Shown here piece after piece: positions 48,756-58,958 of a stretch of 64,000 nucleotides of DNA. This stretch comes from Colwellia sp. 20A7 (GTDB taxonomy: Bacteria; Pseudomonadota; Gammaproteobacteria; Enterobacterales; Alteromonadaceae). Numbering within the stretch: position 1 is the stretch's first letter; each line of letters begins with the position of its first letter. Position numbers and translations under genes: made by a program. The stretch spans positions 2,976,001 through 3,040,000 of the forward strand of contig NZ_CP047130.1 in the NCBI RefSeq assembly GCF_009832865.1. Reading direction: 5' to 3'. Under the pieces are notes generated by a model, which searched no databases, had not been told where the DNA came from, and saw nothing but the letters and a program-made list of their open reading frames with translations.

Positions 48756-48917
48756 ATACCAATTTCACTAACCATGTGATCATTTTTACTGGTTAAAACA
48801 ACCAACGACTGCGTTATTTATTTAATAATTAGAACAACTAGTTATTAAAATAAATGCCTTGTATTTGGCCATTTTTCCTGCGTATAAAGTAGATCACTTA
48901 ATTAATGAAACTGGTAT
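48756..48917 (-). repeat. MITE-like 162-bp repeat, copy 2 (inverted)
   Basis: Reverse complement of this element aligns with 9709-9870 throughout at the same length. Ends ATACCAATTTCACTAACCAT and, inverted, ATACCAGTTTCATTAATTAA. It lies directly downstream of the PL8 lyase gene. Confidence 0.85.
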
Positions 48918-48927
48918 TAAAACTACA

Positions 48928-51900
48928 TTAGACTTTTGAAAGAGCAACCTGAACAGTTAATCCATGCTGACTTTTAATTATGATTTCAGTGCTACCTTGC
49001 TTTTGCTGCAAAGAAGTAACGCTGTTGTTTACCTTAGAAAGCTTCCATAAACCTTTTATCGTCAATTTTAGTAAGACCGGTTGACTAAAGCCTTGTATAG
49101 GATGCGCTTTGTCAAAGTTTAGATCAGGTTGAGTGGCAGCTAGCGTTATACTATTTTCTTCTTTTTGTTCAATTAACACTAATGCTGGATCAGACGACGC
49201 CAACAGCAAACCATAATTAATAGGCTTATCTACCGAGAATATCGCATACCCGGTCATATCACTTTCATTATCCGTCACTATGTGTGACTGATCATCTGCT
49301 TTTATAATTTTATAAGACGGTGCTTGTAAAACCTTAGTAGCAAAGTGTTCTCTTTCATCGGCATTCATAAACGGATAAATAACATATTGATAAGATTCAT
49401 TTTTAGGCGCTACGCCATGATCTAGCCAAGCAACAGCAAAATCGCCTTGGGTGGTTTTTTTCCCTTTAGCCCTAGCCCCATGTTTACCTGTTTTTAAAGA
49501 ATATTTGTCGTGATAGGAATGTTGAGTGCTTACTTCTAGACTTAGATTATTCGACGACAGTATGTGATAACCATTATTGTAAGAGTCTATTAACCAGTTA
49601 TTACCACTTGTTTTCGCGTTATTTTTATAGGGAAATACAACACTTTCTGCTTGATTTTCGCGAGTAATATTAACTTGATCTTTATTGATAGAAGTTTGAA
49701 ATAACGTGGTCTCAACAGCATTATTCTGATCCACACTACTTATCCCAGTACCAATTAATATTATTTTATCGCCAAAAGAAAAAACCGATTTTTTCGCTTT
49801 TAATTGCGTAGGAAACATAACAATATCATTCGTTTCATGGTTTACGCCTTTACTGTCGTTAAGCTGCATAGCGAATAGACCATTTTTATTTAAGCTAACG
49901 CTACCCGCAAAAGACTCAGCCGAGCGAAACATTAATAAGGGTTTATTTGTTTCTAGCTCGCTAAAAGGTAAATTTACCGATGTACCACCAGGGAAACGAT
50001 TCCAATCCCAACCATCTTCAATAAAACCACTACCTTTTTCACCTTGCTGATTAAGTAACTGTACTGTGCCATTTGCAGGATATCGACCATAACGATTAGA
50101 CGCTGCATAAATTTCTGACGACCAAACATACTTACTATAACCTTTAATTAAGGCGGCCCAATGGTTTCTTCGATGTACTGCTGTTGCCGCATACGGAAAG
50201 CTATAATACCCAGATAGAACTTCTGCACTAATACCCGCATCGTTAAAAAGTGCTTTATATTTTGCATCTTCATTACCCCATAATCGTAAATAGGCTGCAG
50301 CAATATCTGCATCAATATTGCTTAGATGCTCAGGGTCACCCGAAAAAGCTAATTGTAGATATTGTTTTTTTAACGAAGAAAAATTGCCATCAAAAGGATG
50401 GCGACCCGCATTACCGAAACCAAAATCAAACGACTGGCTATAAAGTCGACTGGCAAGAAATGCTTTCTTAAAATTTGCATGCCCTGCTGTACTTATTTGA
50501 AAAGGTGTACCTGAAAGTGCCCAAATTGTTTGAGGGATTTTTTGAAAAGCACCTAATGCATAAGCAGGATAATGCCCACCATGATGCCATGCTGTACCAT
50601 CAATTTTGAAAACACCACGTGCATCGTCTTGCGCTAATATAGTAGAAATATACGTTGAGTATTTATGTAATAAAGCGGCTTTAATTTCATTGTCGTTACT
50701 TAAAAATATAAGCAATAAATGATAAAACGCTTGAGTGTTCATGTAATCAATATTCGCGTTAAAACTACTTTTATCTTTTAATATGCTACCTAAATTTGAA
50801 AACCATTGCAGACCTTTAGAAGTACTCGTTAATAAATCAGCTTGTTGTAATACTTTACGCATAATAAAGAAAGCTTCGGTTAACTCTCTGGTACTGTAAC
50901 CTATGTGGTGAGTACTACTCATAGAAGAGCCATACTGCCAACCTTGATCTAAGTAATATCGCGTAGCAGTAATAAATAGCGTGGCTAATTCATTCTTACC
51001 TTTACCTTCTAGCAAAGTGTACTCAATCGCGATAGCCTTTAAAATCTTACCGAAATCCCGTAATTTATTATGTATTTTTACCCCTTGGAAAGTGGCATCA
51101 TAATGTGTTTCTTCAGGTCTAAAAGTTAATGGTGGACCCACAACACTACTACCATTATCTTTTAATAATAACGTATCGAATTGACTTTTTAGCTCAACGA
51201 GTTTCATGCCTTTACTATTAACAGGTAAAAGTAATGATTGAATTTTTTCTTCTATTTTTTCTAACTGAATTAGATCTGTGTTATCTAATTTATTAGGCAA
51301 AACATTCTCAATGTTATCCATGTATCTAAATAATGGCATCCATAAATCGTTACCCGATAATTGTGTTTCTTTTTGAATAAAAGGCACTTGTTCACTTGGA
51401 TACGGATGGCGATCATCTTGGTATTGCGAATAGACTATGTCATCAATATATATTTCACCGGCATTATTGCCCTGAGCCTCTACCGTAAATGTGTCGTAGT
51501 TAACAGCGTCATTAATGTTAGGTGGTGTGCCATTCATTTCGTAAAAGGGAACCGCAACCGTGCGCCAGCCAGAAAAGTTAATCGGTAATTCAAACCACAC
51601 TAATTCTTGCTGCTGTTTTGAATAACTAAGCCTTAATACCGTGTTTTGTTTGTGTTCGCTATAAAGCGAGATGATTAATGTAGGGCTTGCAGGAAAATGT
51701 TTCCCATACGGTAATGGGCTTTGTGCATGCGTGAGTAAACTAAAATTTTGCGTACTTATTTTACTATTGCCTCGCCACTGCCATTGTAGCGATTGTTGTC
51801 CAAACTTATGATGTTTATTAGACAAAGATACTGTACTATTTTTTGAGTGATGGAAATTTGCAAGTGAGTGTTCAAATTCGAATGACTCTACCCTTGGAAT

Positions 51901-52008
51901 GGCTTCATTATTTATCGGTATTGAGCCTGTTTTTTCGGCCAAGGCATTCCAACTGATTAAAGTGAAAAATAAATATAATGAATAGCGTTTTTTACTTTGA
52001 ACAATCAT
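48928..52008 (-). CDS. Polysaccharide lyase family 8 (chondroitin/hyaluronan lyase, ChABC-like)
   Basis: 1026 residues, the size of Proteus chondroitinase ABC I. Signal peptide to about Ala24. An N-terminal beta-sandwich binding domain (about 35-200: FGQQSLQWQWRG, GWRTVAVPF, GEIYIDDIVYS) is followed by the alpha-toroid and beta domains. The catalytic residues align with ChABC: His476 and Tyr483 in DGTAWHHGGHYPAY, Arg536 in NAGRHPF and Glu632 in VWSSEIY. It cleaves uronic acid-containing glycosaminoglycans by beta-elimination, giving unsaturated disaccharides. Next to a GH105 gene and TonB receptor. Confidence 0.92.
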   Translation of the reverse strand: MIVQSKKRYSLYLFFTLISWNALAEKTGSIPINNEAIPRVESFEFEHSLANFHHSKNSTVSLSNKHHKFGQQSLQWQWRGNSKISTQNFSLLTHAQSPLPYGKHFPASPTLIISLYSEHKQNTVLRLSYSKQQQELVWFELPINFSGWRTVAVPFYEMNGTPPNINDAVNYDTFTVEAQGNNAGEIYIDDIVYSQYQDDRHPYPSEQVPFIQKETQLSGNDLWMPLFRYMDNIENVLPNKLDNTDLIQLEKIEEKIQSLLLPVNSKGMKLVELKSQFDTLLLKDNGSSVVGPPLTFRPEETHYDATFQGVKIHNKLRDFGKILKAIAIEYTLLEGKGKNELATLFITATRYYLDQGWQYGSSMSSTHHIGYSTRELTEAFFIMRKVLQQADLLTSTSKGLQWFSNLGSILKDKSSFNANIDYMNTQAFYHLLLIFLSNDNEIKAALLHKYSTYISTILAQDDARGVFKIDGTAWHHGGHYPAYALGAFQKIPQTIWALSGTPFQISTAGHANFKKAFLASRLYSQSFDFGFGNAGRHPFDGNFSSLKKQYLQLAFSGDPEHLSNIDADIAAAYLRLWGNEDAKYKALFNDAGISAEVLSGYYSFPYAATAVHRRNHWAALIKGYSKYVWSSEIYAASNRYGRYPANGTVQLLNQQGEKGSGFIEDGWDWNRFPGGTSVNLPFSELETNKPLLMFRSAESFAGSVSLNKNGLFAMQLNDSKGVNHETNDIVMFPTQLKAKKSVFSFGDKIILIGTGISSVDQNNAVETTLFQTSINKDQVNITRENQAESVVFPYKNNAKTSGNNWLIDSYNNGYHILSSNNLSLEVSTQHSYHDKYSLKTGKHGARAKGKKTTQGDFAVAWLDHGVAPKNESYQYVIYPFMNADEREHFATKVLQAPSYKIIKADDQSHIVTDNESDMTGYAIFSVDKPINYGLLLASSDPALVLIEQKEENSITLAATQPDLNFDKAHPIQGFSQPVLLKLTIKGLWKLSKVNNSVTSLQQKQGSTEIIIKSQHGLTVQVALSKV

Positions 52009-52198
52009 TTATTGCCTCAATGAGCAGCGTTAAAATATAGCGCCTGTGTACTTCTCAATAGGCAATATATAAGGAAATAGATACGCCAGATAATTACTCA
52101 CCCTAAAAATTTATAGCCTTGTAAGGTATCTGACGTAATGTGCCTAAAGAAAGGCTTTGCTTATTACTTTACTGAATTAACGTAAATTTAATTACCGC

Positions 52199-53473
52199 TT
52201 ACTTTGATGATAATTTATAAATTTCCGTACCAGATAAAAGGAATGCACCAATAGCAAAAACTTGTGTGTCTTCACTTGAAACACTGTCAGGTGCATAACC
52301 AATTTTTTGCACCCATCCAAGCTTACCACTGGGCTGAACAGCATCAACCAAACCAGCCCAAGCTTTTGATATTACTGGTAGATATTTTTGTTTATCTAAA
52401 ATACCTTGATTAATACCTGATGCGTAAGCAAAAGTAATTAACGCTGTGCCGCTAGACTCTTTAAAAGGTTTAGATTCAGGCGCTAAAACAGAAGGTCTCC
52501 ATAAGCCATCGTCTTGTTGACTACCGGCTAAACGCGCCATCATTCTTTTAAACGTGTCTTCATATTTTGGTCTGTCGACATGATCTGCTGGCAAACTCTC
52601 TAATATTCTTGCAAGCCCCGCGGCTACCCAACCAACACCTCTAGCCCAAATGACTTTTTCTCCGTTAGCTTCGCGTTTGTCAAAGAAGCGTGAGTCACGG
52701 AAAAATAAATCGTCTTTGTCATCCCACAAATAATTAGCAGTCGCCCAAAACTCTTTGTTGGCAAATTCAAGGTATCTTTTATCACCAGTCACTTCTGATA
52801 AATGTATCCATACAGGTGGTCCCATGAAAAATGAGTCAGCCCAACACCAACGACTTTTACACGGTGCTAAAGGAAAACTACGACCGGCAAATTCTTCAGC
52901 CATGTGACTTTCTTTATGAGCAAAGTTTTGTGTAACTTTCTCAAAATCAAGATCAACCGTGGCAGGGTTTTGCATAATCAACTCAAAGATAACCTTTAAA
53001 GGCACTAACATCTCTGGGTCTTTGTATTTTTCATATAAATCTAAATACAGCTGACCAATAGCGTAATCGTCAGCATTATAAACACGCGGAGCAAATAGGT
53101 ACTTATTCTTCTTTGCTATGTCGTGTTGTAGTTGAATATATTTTTTTTCACCCTGCGTTTCAGCTAATGATGACCAACGCGACATACCAACATGAAATGC
53201 CGCATACACCCAGCCTTGAGGATGACTATCAGCATCGGTTGAACTCATGTATGCGTCATTTTCATACCCTTCAAATAAGTTGGTTTCCTTATTGAAGCGA
53301 GTAAGTTGCCAATCAATCACTTTTTTCATGGCTTGATAAACCGCAGGTTTCGAAAATTCAGCTGAAATATTTTCTACTTGCGAATTTTCGGTCGCTGTTT
53401 GGTTGATATTGCTAGACTGACAACTAAATAGCATTAAGGTGCAGGATAAAAAAATAATTTTCTTTAAATACAT
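52199..53473 (-). CDS. GH105 (GH88-like) unsaturated uronyl hydrolase, lipoprotein
   Basis: 424 residues from ATG 53473; a longer frame to 53530 lacks a plausible signal and is rejected. Lipobox LFSC near Cys18 anchors it in a membrane. An alpha/alpha-barrel core shows ADDYAIGQLYLDLYEKYKDP, WCWADSFFMGPPVWIHL (catalytic Asp) and WARGVGWVAAGLARILESLP, like YteR-type GH105. It would hydrolyse the unsaturated uronyl end produced by the lyase. The neighbouring PL8 suggests glycosaminoglycan disaccharides, though GH105 members also act on rhamnogalacturonan; it is likely in an operon with the receptor gene. Confidence 0.88.
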   Translation of the reverse strand: MYLKKIIFLSCTLMLFSCQSSNINQTATENSQVENISAEFSKPAVYQAMKKVIDWQLTRFNKETNLFEGYENDAYMSSTDADSHPQGWVYAAFHVGMSRWSSLAETQGEKKYIQLQHDIAKKNKYLFAPRVYNADDYAIGQLYLDLYEKYKDPEMLVPLKVIFELIMQNPATVDLDFEKVTQNFAHKESHMAEEFAGRSFPLAPCKSRWCWADSFFMGPPVWIHLSEVTGDKRYLEFANKEFWATANYLWDDKDDLFFRDSRFFDKREANGEKVIWARGVGWVAAGLARILESLPADHVDRPKYEDTFKRMMARLAGSQQDDGLWRPSVLAPESKPFKESSGTALITFAYASGINQGILDKQKYLPVISKAWAGLVDAVQPSGKLGWVQKIGYAPDSVSSEDTQVFAIGAFLLSGTEIYKLSSK

Positions 53474-53557
53474 AAAATTCTCTTTTTTATAAAGTAATTG
53501 TAAAAAAACAGGTGAAAAATAAATTTCCACCTGCTTTTTTACACTAAATGTTTACTC

Positions 53558-56455
53558 TTAAAATGAAGCGCGTACACCTACAGAATATCGAACACCAGTA
53601 TCAGTAATACTTTCAGTACGGTTTTTATATTTTGCATATTTATATGGGTCTTCATCTAATAAATTAGTTACATCTGCAAATATAGAGACTGTTTCTGTAA
53701 CGTCATAACTAGCTGAGGCATCAACTTGTCCGTAGTCATCAATTAATTCTGGATCTCCCCATGAACAACTTGTACATGTGGTATAACCTTCACGCCAATT
53801 GTAAGCTACTCGAGCTTGAAAAGCGCCATTCTCATAAAAACCAATAACATTATATGAGCTATCTGATAAGCCTGTCATACTTACTCTTGAATCACTACCA
53901 GCACTTGATGCGGCAGTAGTATCAATCATAGTGTAATTCAGTTGAATACCAAAACCACTTTCAAAGTTGTGCAACATGGCTAACTCAATACCACTGACTT
54001 CTGCAGACTCTACGTTTCTTGGTGCTGTACGTTGGAAAGTAAGGTTAACCTCTTGAATTGAATCGTATCTCTCTTCATCAACCGTTTCGGTGACAATCCA
54101 GTCACTTAAATCTTTAGAGAAGTAAGTTGCACCAATATAGCTTTCTGGTGCGTAATACCATTCTATAGCGACATCAATATTATCTGAAATATAAGGTTTT
54201 AAATCAGGGTTTTGACCTGTCGCTTTAAGATCCCAATCAACTTGCCCTGCAACGGCACTATCAGTACCAACCGCAGAAATAGTTTCACCTAAAATTAATT
54301 GCGACAGACTAGGTCTAGTTAATGTTTTTGAATAAGCAAAACGAGTAACAATATCTTCTGTTATGTCGTACTTAACATTCAAACTAGGTAATAATTGTGA
54401 ATAACTGCCTTTCCCTACAGAAATTTGTCCTGATTCACTTTCTTTAGCGTAAGCGCCTTGACCGGGTAATAATCTCATACCAATAAACACTTCATTTGCA
54501 CTATATGATGTAGTATCAGTCGTTACATAACGTAAACCAACATTACCTGACCAGTTCTCGCCTTCTAAACTTGCTTGAACATAAGCGCTTAATGTTTCTT
54601 CGTTTACTTCCCATGATTTAGCCGGAAGATGAACAGGTGTATAAGGTCCATATTCACCCGTATATTTAGCAAAACCAGCTTCAATATTCGCTAATTTTGC
54701 AGCTGATGCAGCATCGGCTGCGGCTTGTGCTTCAGCTTCATTAGCGTATGTTGGATCACCGTTGGCAAAATTATTCATAATTTGATCGCCAACATGAGAA
54801 GCGCTTTGTCGTGCTTCATCACTCACTAAATAATCGAATACGTCATCTGGATCAAATGATACCCAGTTATCAATAAACCCACCGGTATTGTGGTCTGATA
54901 AAAATCCACCAGATGGTGCAACATCATAAAAAATATCAGATGGTACATTAGCTACATAACCACCATAAAAACCAACAACGACATCAGTCCAAGGTGTTTC
55001 GCCACGATCATAACTTTTCGTACGATCTGAGTAATGTATGCCTGAACTAATTGAAGTAAGCACTCCAGTGTCTTCTAATTCCCATTGGGTATCAATTCTT
55101 AGCTCTGTAACATCATCATCAGTCGCTTCTGACACTTGATAAACATTACCTGTATGATAATTATTTAAATCACCTATATAACCTTCTGAATCATCTTCCC
55201 AGTTAAATGAATTACCGGTATCTTCCCACTGTGCAGATTCTAAAGTACCTACAGAAAGGTTTATATAAGGGTTATTTGGCGAACGACTATCCGCTTTTGA
55301 TGTATGTAAATCAACTTCAACGTTAAATGTATCTGACACATCCCAATCAAAGTTTAAGCCAAACATCGTTGTATCACTATCTCGGTCAAGGCCTTTGTAG
55401 TTAATACCATTCCATTGACCTGTTGGTAACTTGTTACCATCTTCCCATAATTGATGTACACCTGGAGCAACATAAGGTTTAACTGAACGATCAAACTCGA
55501 CTACAGAACCATTATCATCAACTACCGCATTAAATTGTGGATCAGAATACCAACGACCAATTTCATAACTTTCTTTTTGTGCGCTATATGCTGAATATAA
55601 AACATCCGCAGTGATGCGTAAGTCATCACTCGCTTGCCATTGACCGACTAATGTTGCACCAAGACGTTCTCGATCGGCTAATTCATATTTTTGAAATGAT
55701 GTTTGTGGACGCCAATATTGCTCTTCGGTTGCAGCAGTCCCTTCATCACCTAATAAAACATTACTCGGTCTAAATCGAAGAGAGCCCGCTTGATCCATAC
55801 GGCTATCACGTTGTTGGTAAGCAAAAGATGCTAAAATACCAAAATCACTATCAAAATTTTGACTAATTAACCCTGAAACATAAGGATTACTGCTATCAGC
55901 TAGCGTATCTTGTACAACCTTAGCTGAAGCTGCACCTTTAAAACCATCAAAGTCGAATGGTCGAGCTGTATGTACATTTACTGTACCGCCTAAGCCACCT
56001 TCTACAACATCAGCTTTCATTGTTTTATAAACATCAGCACCGCTCACTAATTCAGCAGCAATTAAATCAAACGAAAAGCCACGTGCATTATTATCGGTTG
56101 GCATTGTTCGGCCATTGAATAATACGTTATTAAATTGTGGGCCAAAACCACGAATAGAAATTTTTTGTCCTTCACCAGATTCACCACGGTCAATTGTAAC
56201 ACCCGTTATACGTTGTAATGATTCAGCAACGTTTTGATCTGGAAATTTACCAATATCTTCAGCAGAAATACCATCAACTACACTGTCAGCAGAACGTTTA
56301 TCAAATAATGAACGTACCAAACTGCCGCGTATACCTGTAACTTGAATAGTTTCAATTTCTTTAACTTGTTTTTCTGCAGTTTCTTCAGCTGTAGCTGAGA
56401 AACTAGATACTGCGGTTATAATTGCCGCAGATAAAATACTCTTATTTAAATTCAT
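53558..56455 (-). CDS. TonB-dependent receptor (polysaccharide type)
   Basis: 965 residues with signal peptide (cleavage near ATA|EE, about residue 23). Plug domain: IETIQVTGIRGSLVRSLFDK, SAEDIGKFPDQNVAESLQRI and TGVTIDRGESGEGQKISIRG, the TIGR01782 class linked to carbohydrate use. Beta-barrel to the C-terminus, ending in YSVGVRASF with the terminal Phe needed for outer membrane insertion. The gene is 84 bases upstream of GH105, same strand. Receptor for the oligosaccharide substrate. A perfect candidate operator lies 126 bases upstream. Confidence 0.93.
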   Translation of the reverse strand: MNLNKSILSAAIITAVSSFSATAEETAEKQVKEIETIQVTGIRGSLVRSLFDKRSADSVVDGISAEDIGKFPDQNVAESLQRITGVTIDRGESGEGQKISIRGFGPQFNNVLFNGRTMPTDNNARGFSFDLIAAELVSGADVYKTMKADVVEGGLGGTVNVHTARPFDFDGFKGAASAKVVQDTLADSSNPYVSGLISQNFDSDFGILASFAYQQRDSRMDQAGSLRFRPSNVLLGDEGTAATEEQYWRPQTSFQKYELADRERLGATLVGQWQASDDLRITADVLYSAYSAQKESYEIGRWYSDPQFNAVVDDNGSVVEFDRSVKPYVAPGVHQLWEDGNKLPTGQWNGINYKGLDRDSDTTMFGLNFDWDVSDTFNVEVDLHTSKADSRSPNNPYINLSVGTLESAQWEDTGNSFNWEDDSEGYIGDLNNYHTGNVYQVSEATDDDVTELRIDTQWELEDTGVLTSISSGIHYSDRTKSYDRGETPWTDVVVGFYGGYVANVPSDIFYDVAPSGGFLSDHNTGGFIDNWVSFDPDDVFDYLVSDEARQSASHVGDQIMNNFANGDPTYANEAEAQAAADAASAAKLANIEAGFAKYTGEYGPYTPVHLPAKSWEVNEETLSAYVQASLEGENWSGNVGLRYVTTDTTSYSANEVFIGMRLLPGQGAYAKESESGQISVGKGSYSQLLPSLNVKYDITEDIVTRFAYSKTLTRPSLSQLILGETISAVGTDSAVAGQVDWDLKATGQNPDLKPYISDNIDVAIEWYYAPESYIGATYFSKDLSDWIVTETVDEERYDSIQEVNLTFQRTAPRNVESAEVSGIELAMLHNFESGFGIQLNYTMIDTTAASSAGSDSRVSMTGLSDSSYNVIGFYENGAFQARVAYNWREGYTTCTSCSWGDPELIDDYGQVDASASYDVTETVSIFADVTNLLDEDPYKYAKYKNRTESITDTGVRYSVGVRASF

Positions 56456-57012
56456 GACTTTATCCCTTCGTTATTTATAAAAGTAATGTTTTTAGCTATT
56501 GGTTCATTTTAAACTCTTGTAACCTAATATATCTATAAACCTACCCGTTTCAGTTCAAACTATTTATATTTATGTTGTTAGTTGTCTGACAACAGATAAC
56601 ATCTCATTACGTTAACGAGATGTCAAGTCAATAAAATGAAATTGATATGTAAAAGGTGAGTGAAAAAACACTATAAATAAATTAATCATTGTTTTTAAAG
56701 TAAAAAAATAATTAAAATTTATATCTATTTTAATTCCCTGACACCTAACACATTAAAAACAGGTGTTCATTATTATAATTCAACATGAAAATCAAAGACT
56801 TATTTTAAGGCTCATTCAAATTTTGATTTTAATTTTGGACGTTACAAACTTATTTATTTTAGGTGTTAATAAATATATCTAATAAAAGAGTAACTGCGGT
56901 ATCTTGGTTATAAAGAGAGGCTATAACAATACTAACTATAATAAATAGTACTATGTTAGTAGCTCTAAGTAGTTTAGCTACGTTAGCTAAACTACAATAC
57001 TTTCAAGCTATT
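56456..57012. promoter_or_regulatory. Promoter region of the TonB receptor gene
   Basis: 557 AT-rich bases, no gene. It holds the palindromic candidate operator at 56581-56593 followed by a partly overlapping CAGATAACA. The long leader and the region after the DUF4861 gene stop contain no clear terminator. Confidence 0.55.
56581..56593. promoter_or_regulatory. Candidate GntR operator before TonB receptor
   Basis: GTTGTCTGACAAC, a perfect odd palindrome (6-bp arms around T), 126 bases upstream of the start. Matches the sequence GTTATCAGATAAC in front of the regulator gene at 10 of 13 bases and in symmetry. Confidence 0.65.
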
Positions 57013-57951
57013 TTATTGTTTAGTTAAAGAGTAATGGCTTAAATACTGCTGCCACTCCTGTTCCGTTGTTATCTGCTCGGCCTTTGTCCAGCCGAAACCA
57101 GAAAAATAGTTGAGCTGACCAAGTTCATCTGTATGAGAAATTATCCAGATGTGACTTTGGTCTTGCACTTCAGATACAACATGCTTAATGCTCTCAACGT
57201 TTTCTGGTGAAACAACAACACCAGTACCTAAAGCATAACCGTCAATGCTCTCCCATGCAGCGACCCAACCTAGCTTTTTATTTTCACTTACCTTCGCTTT
57301 TTCATCATGCGTTGTTACACCAATAGCTACCTTAAGATCTTTCGCTGGTAAGCCATTAATAAAGAAACTAGAAGTAACTTCAAATAATTGAGAGCCTAGT
57401 GTTAAGCTAATTCTCTTAACTTCAGTCACATTACCGATTGGCGCTTGATAGGCATAATCTAGTTCAAAAATAACTGTGTCAGAATTATTCTCAATGATAC
57501 GCCATGCATTGTATGTAGTTGCTGGATAAGGTTTGTCATTTATCCACAACGCTGCACTACCTACACCTCTTGATGTCCCAGTATGATAAGGATCATGACC
57601 TTCCCCCCAATCTGTGTGATAACTCACTTTATTTAAAAAATTGTCATACCATTTATCTATAATTGAATAATCAACACGCTTGAGCCAAGCGTCTACTCCG
57701 CTAGAAGCATTATTTGCCGTTGCAGGTGAAGATGGACCATAAACACGAAAGGCCACTAAGTCATTTTCCCAAGTAAAATCATCTTCTCTTTCTGGTACAT
57801 ATTTAGCGTAAGCTTTTATTTTTTGCTTACTTAATTCAACTGTATTCTTCTTTTTTTCTTGTTGAAGAAGTTCTTCTTGTGATTGCTGAGCACAACTAGC
57901 AGTAAGGAGTACAACAACATTTAACACGAGCATTTTAGATAAAAATTTCAT
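57013..57951 (-). CDS. DUF4861 family lipoprotein
   Basis: 312 residues. Lipobox LTASC near Cys20. After a charged linker comes YVPEREDDFTWENDLVAFRV, then WGEGHDPYHTGTSRGVG and YPATTYNAWRII, matching my recollection of the DUF4861 family found in uronic-acid polysaccharide loci. Probably a carbohydrate-active or binding protein on the periplasmic side; no catalytic assignment. Divergent from kduD across a 194-base region with a candidate operator. Confidence 0.82.
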   Translation of the reverse strand: MKFLSKMLVLNVVVLLTASCAQQSQEELLQQEKKKNTVELSKQKIKAYAKYVPEREDDFTWENDLVAFRVYGPSSPATANNASSGVDAWLKRVDYSIIDKWYDNFLNKVSYHTDWGEGHDPYHTGTSRGVGSAALWINDKPYPATTYNAWRIIENNSDTVIFELDYAYQAPIGNVTEVKRISLTLGSQLFEVTSSFFINGLPAKDLKVAIGVTTHDEKAKVSENKKLGWVAAWESIDGYALGTGVVVSPENVESIKHVVSEVQDQSHIWIISHTDELGQLNYFSGFGWTKAEQITTEQEWQQYLSHYSLTKQ

Positions 57952-58076
57952 TTATATTACCTTTTCTATATTAAAACTCTTGGTATAAAATATCATACTC
58001 ATAATCAATATAGTGACACATTATTTATCATGAGCTAGGGTAACAGCGTAACAATATAAAATATGTCCCTTTATCA

Positions 58077-58089
58077 CTTGTATGATAAC
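58077..58089 (+). promoter_or_regulatory. Candidate GntR site before kduD
   Basis: CTTGTATGATAAC fits GTTRTCWGAYAAC at 11 of 13 positions, 56 bases upstream of the kduD start. A weaker related word occurs at about 57989-58001, closer to the DUF4861 gene. Confidence 0.5.
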
Positions 58090-58145
58090 ATGAGGACTGA
58101 TATCTTAGCGATATATAACATTTAATACAATATGGAGTTTAAATA

Positions 58146-58919
58146 ATGAGTAATCCTGATCTATCATTATTTTCGTTAGAAGGTAAAACTGCCCTTGTTA
58201 CAGGTGCAAGCAGAGGCCTTGGACAAGCAATTGCTATAGGGCTAGCTAAAGCTGGAGCTACCGTTATTTGTAGTAGTTCTAAAAACAACGGTACCTTAGC
58301 AACAGAAAAAATAATAAACGACAATGGAGGGAAAGCATATTCCATAAGTGCCGACCTATCTGACCAAGACGCTATTCACTCAATGGTTGAAGAAGCATTT
58401 TCTCTTACCGGTACAATCGATATATTGGTAAATAATGGCGGCACTATTTCCCGATATCCTGCAGATAAGTACCCGTTAAATGAATGGCAAAAAGTTATTG
58501 ATGTTAATTTAAGCGCTGTTTTCTTACTGAGCCAATTAGTTGGTATAAAGATGCTAGAAAAACAACAAGGAAAAATTATTAACATCGCTTCTATGTTGTC
58601 TTTTACTGGCGGCATAACAGTGCCAGCCTATACGGCGAGTAAGCATGGTGTTGTAGGCATAACTAAAGCATTAGCAAATGAATGGGCGAGTAAAAACATT
58701 CAAGTGAATGCAATAGCACCGGGATATTTCCGTACAGACAATACCCAAGCACTCCAGGACAATCCTGAACGCAATACAGATATAGAAAAAAGAATTCCTG
58801 CAGGAAAATGGGGAGAACCAGAGCAATTAGTTGGTGCGGTTACTTTCCTAGCAAGCTCAGCTAGTGACTATGTAAATGGCCATATATTAGCCGTAGATGG
58901 TGGTTGGTTGGCACGCTAA
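58146..58919 (+). CDS. kduD: 2-dehydro-3-deoxy-D-gluconate 5-dehydrogenase KduD
   Basis: 257-residue short-chain dehydrogenase. NAD motif TGASRGLG, NNGG (about residues 97-100), catalytic Ser in IASMLSF and Tyr-Lys in YTASKHG. N-terminus FSLEGKTALVTGASRGLGQA and C-terminus GHILAVDGGWLAR are typical of KduD, which reduces 2,5-diketo-3-deoxygluconate to KDG. GGAG ribosome binding site. The gene is followed by kduI after 39 bases. It completes the pathway from unsaturated uronates. Confidence 0.93.
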   Translation: MSNPDLSLFSLEGKTALVTGASRGLGQAIAIGLAKAGATVICSSSKNNGTLATEKIINDNGGKAYSISADLSDQDAIHSMVEEAFSLTGTIDILVNNGGTISRYPADKYPLNEWQKVIDVNLSAVFLLSQLVGIKMLEKQQGKIINIASMLSFTGGITVPAYTASKHGVVGITKALANEWASKNIQVNAIAPGYFRTDNTQALQDNPERNTDIEKRIPAGKWGEPEQLVGAVTFLASSASDYVNGHILAVDGGWLAR

Positions 58920-58958
58920 CGCTATCATTCCCTTTAACTTTTTCAAATAGAGAATATT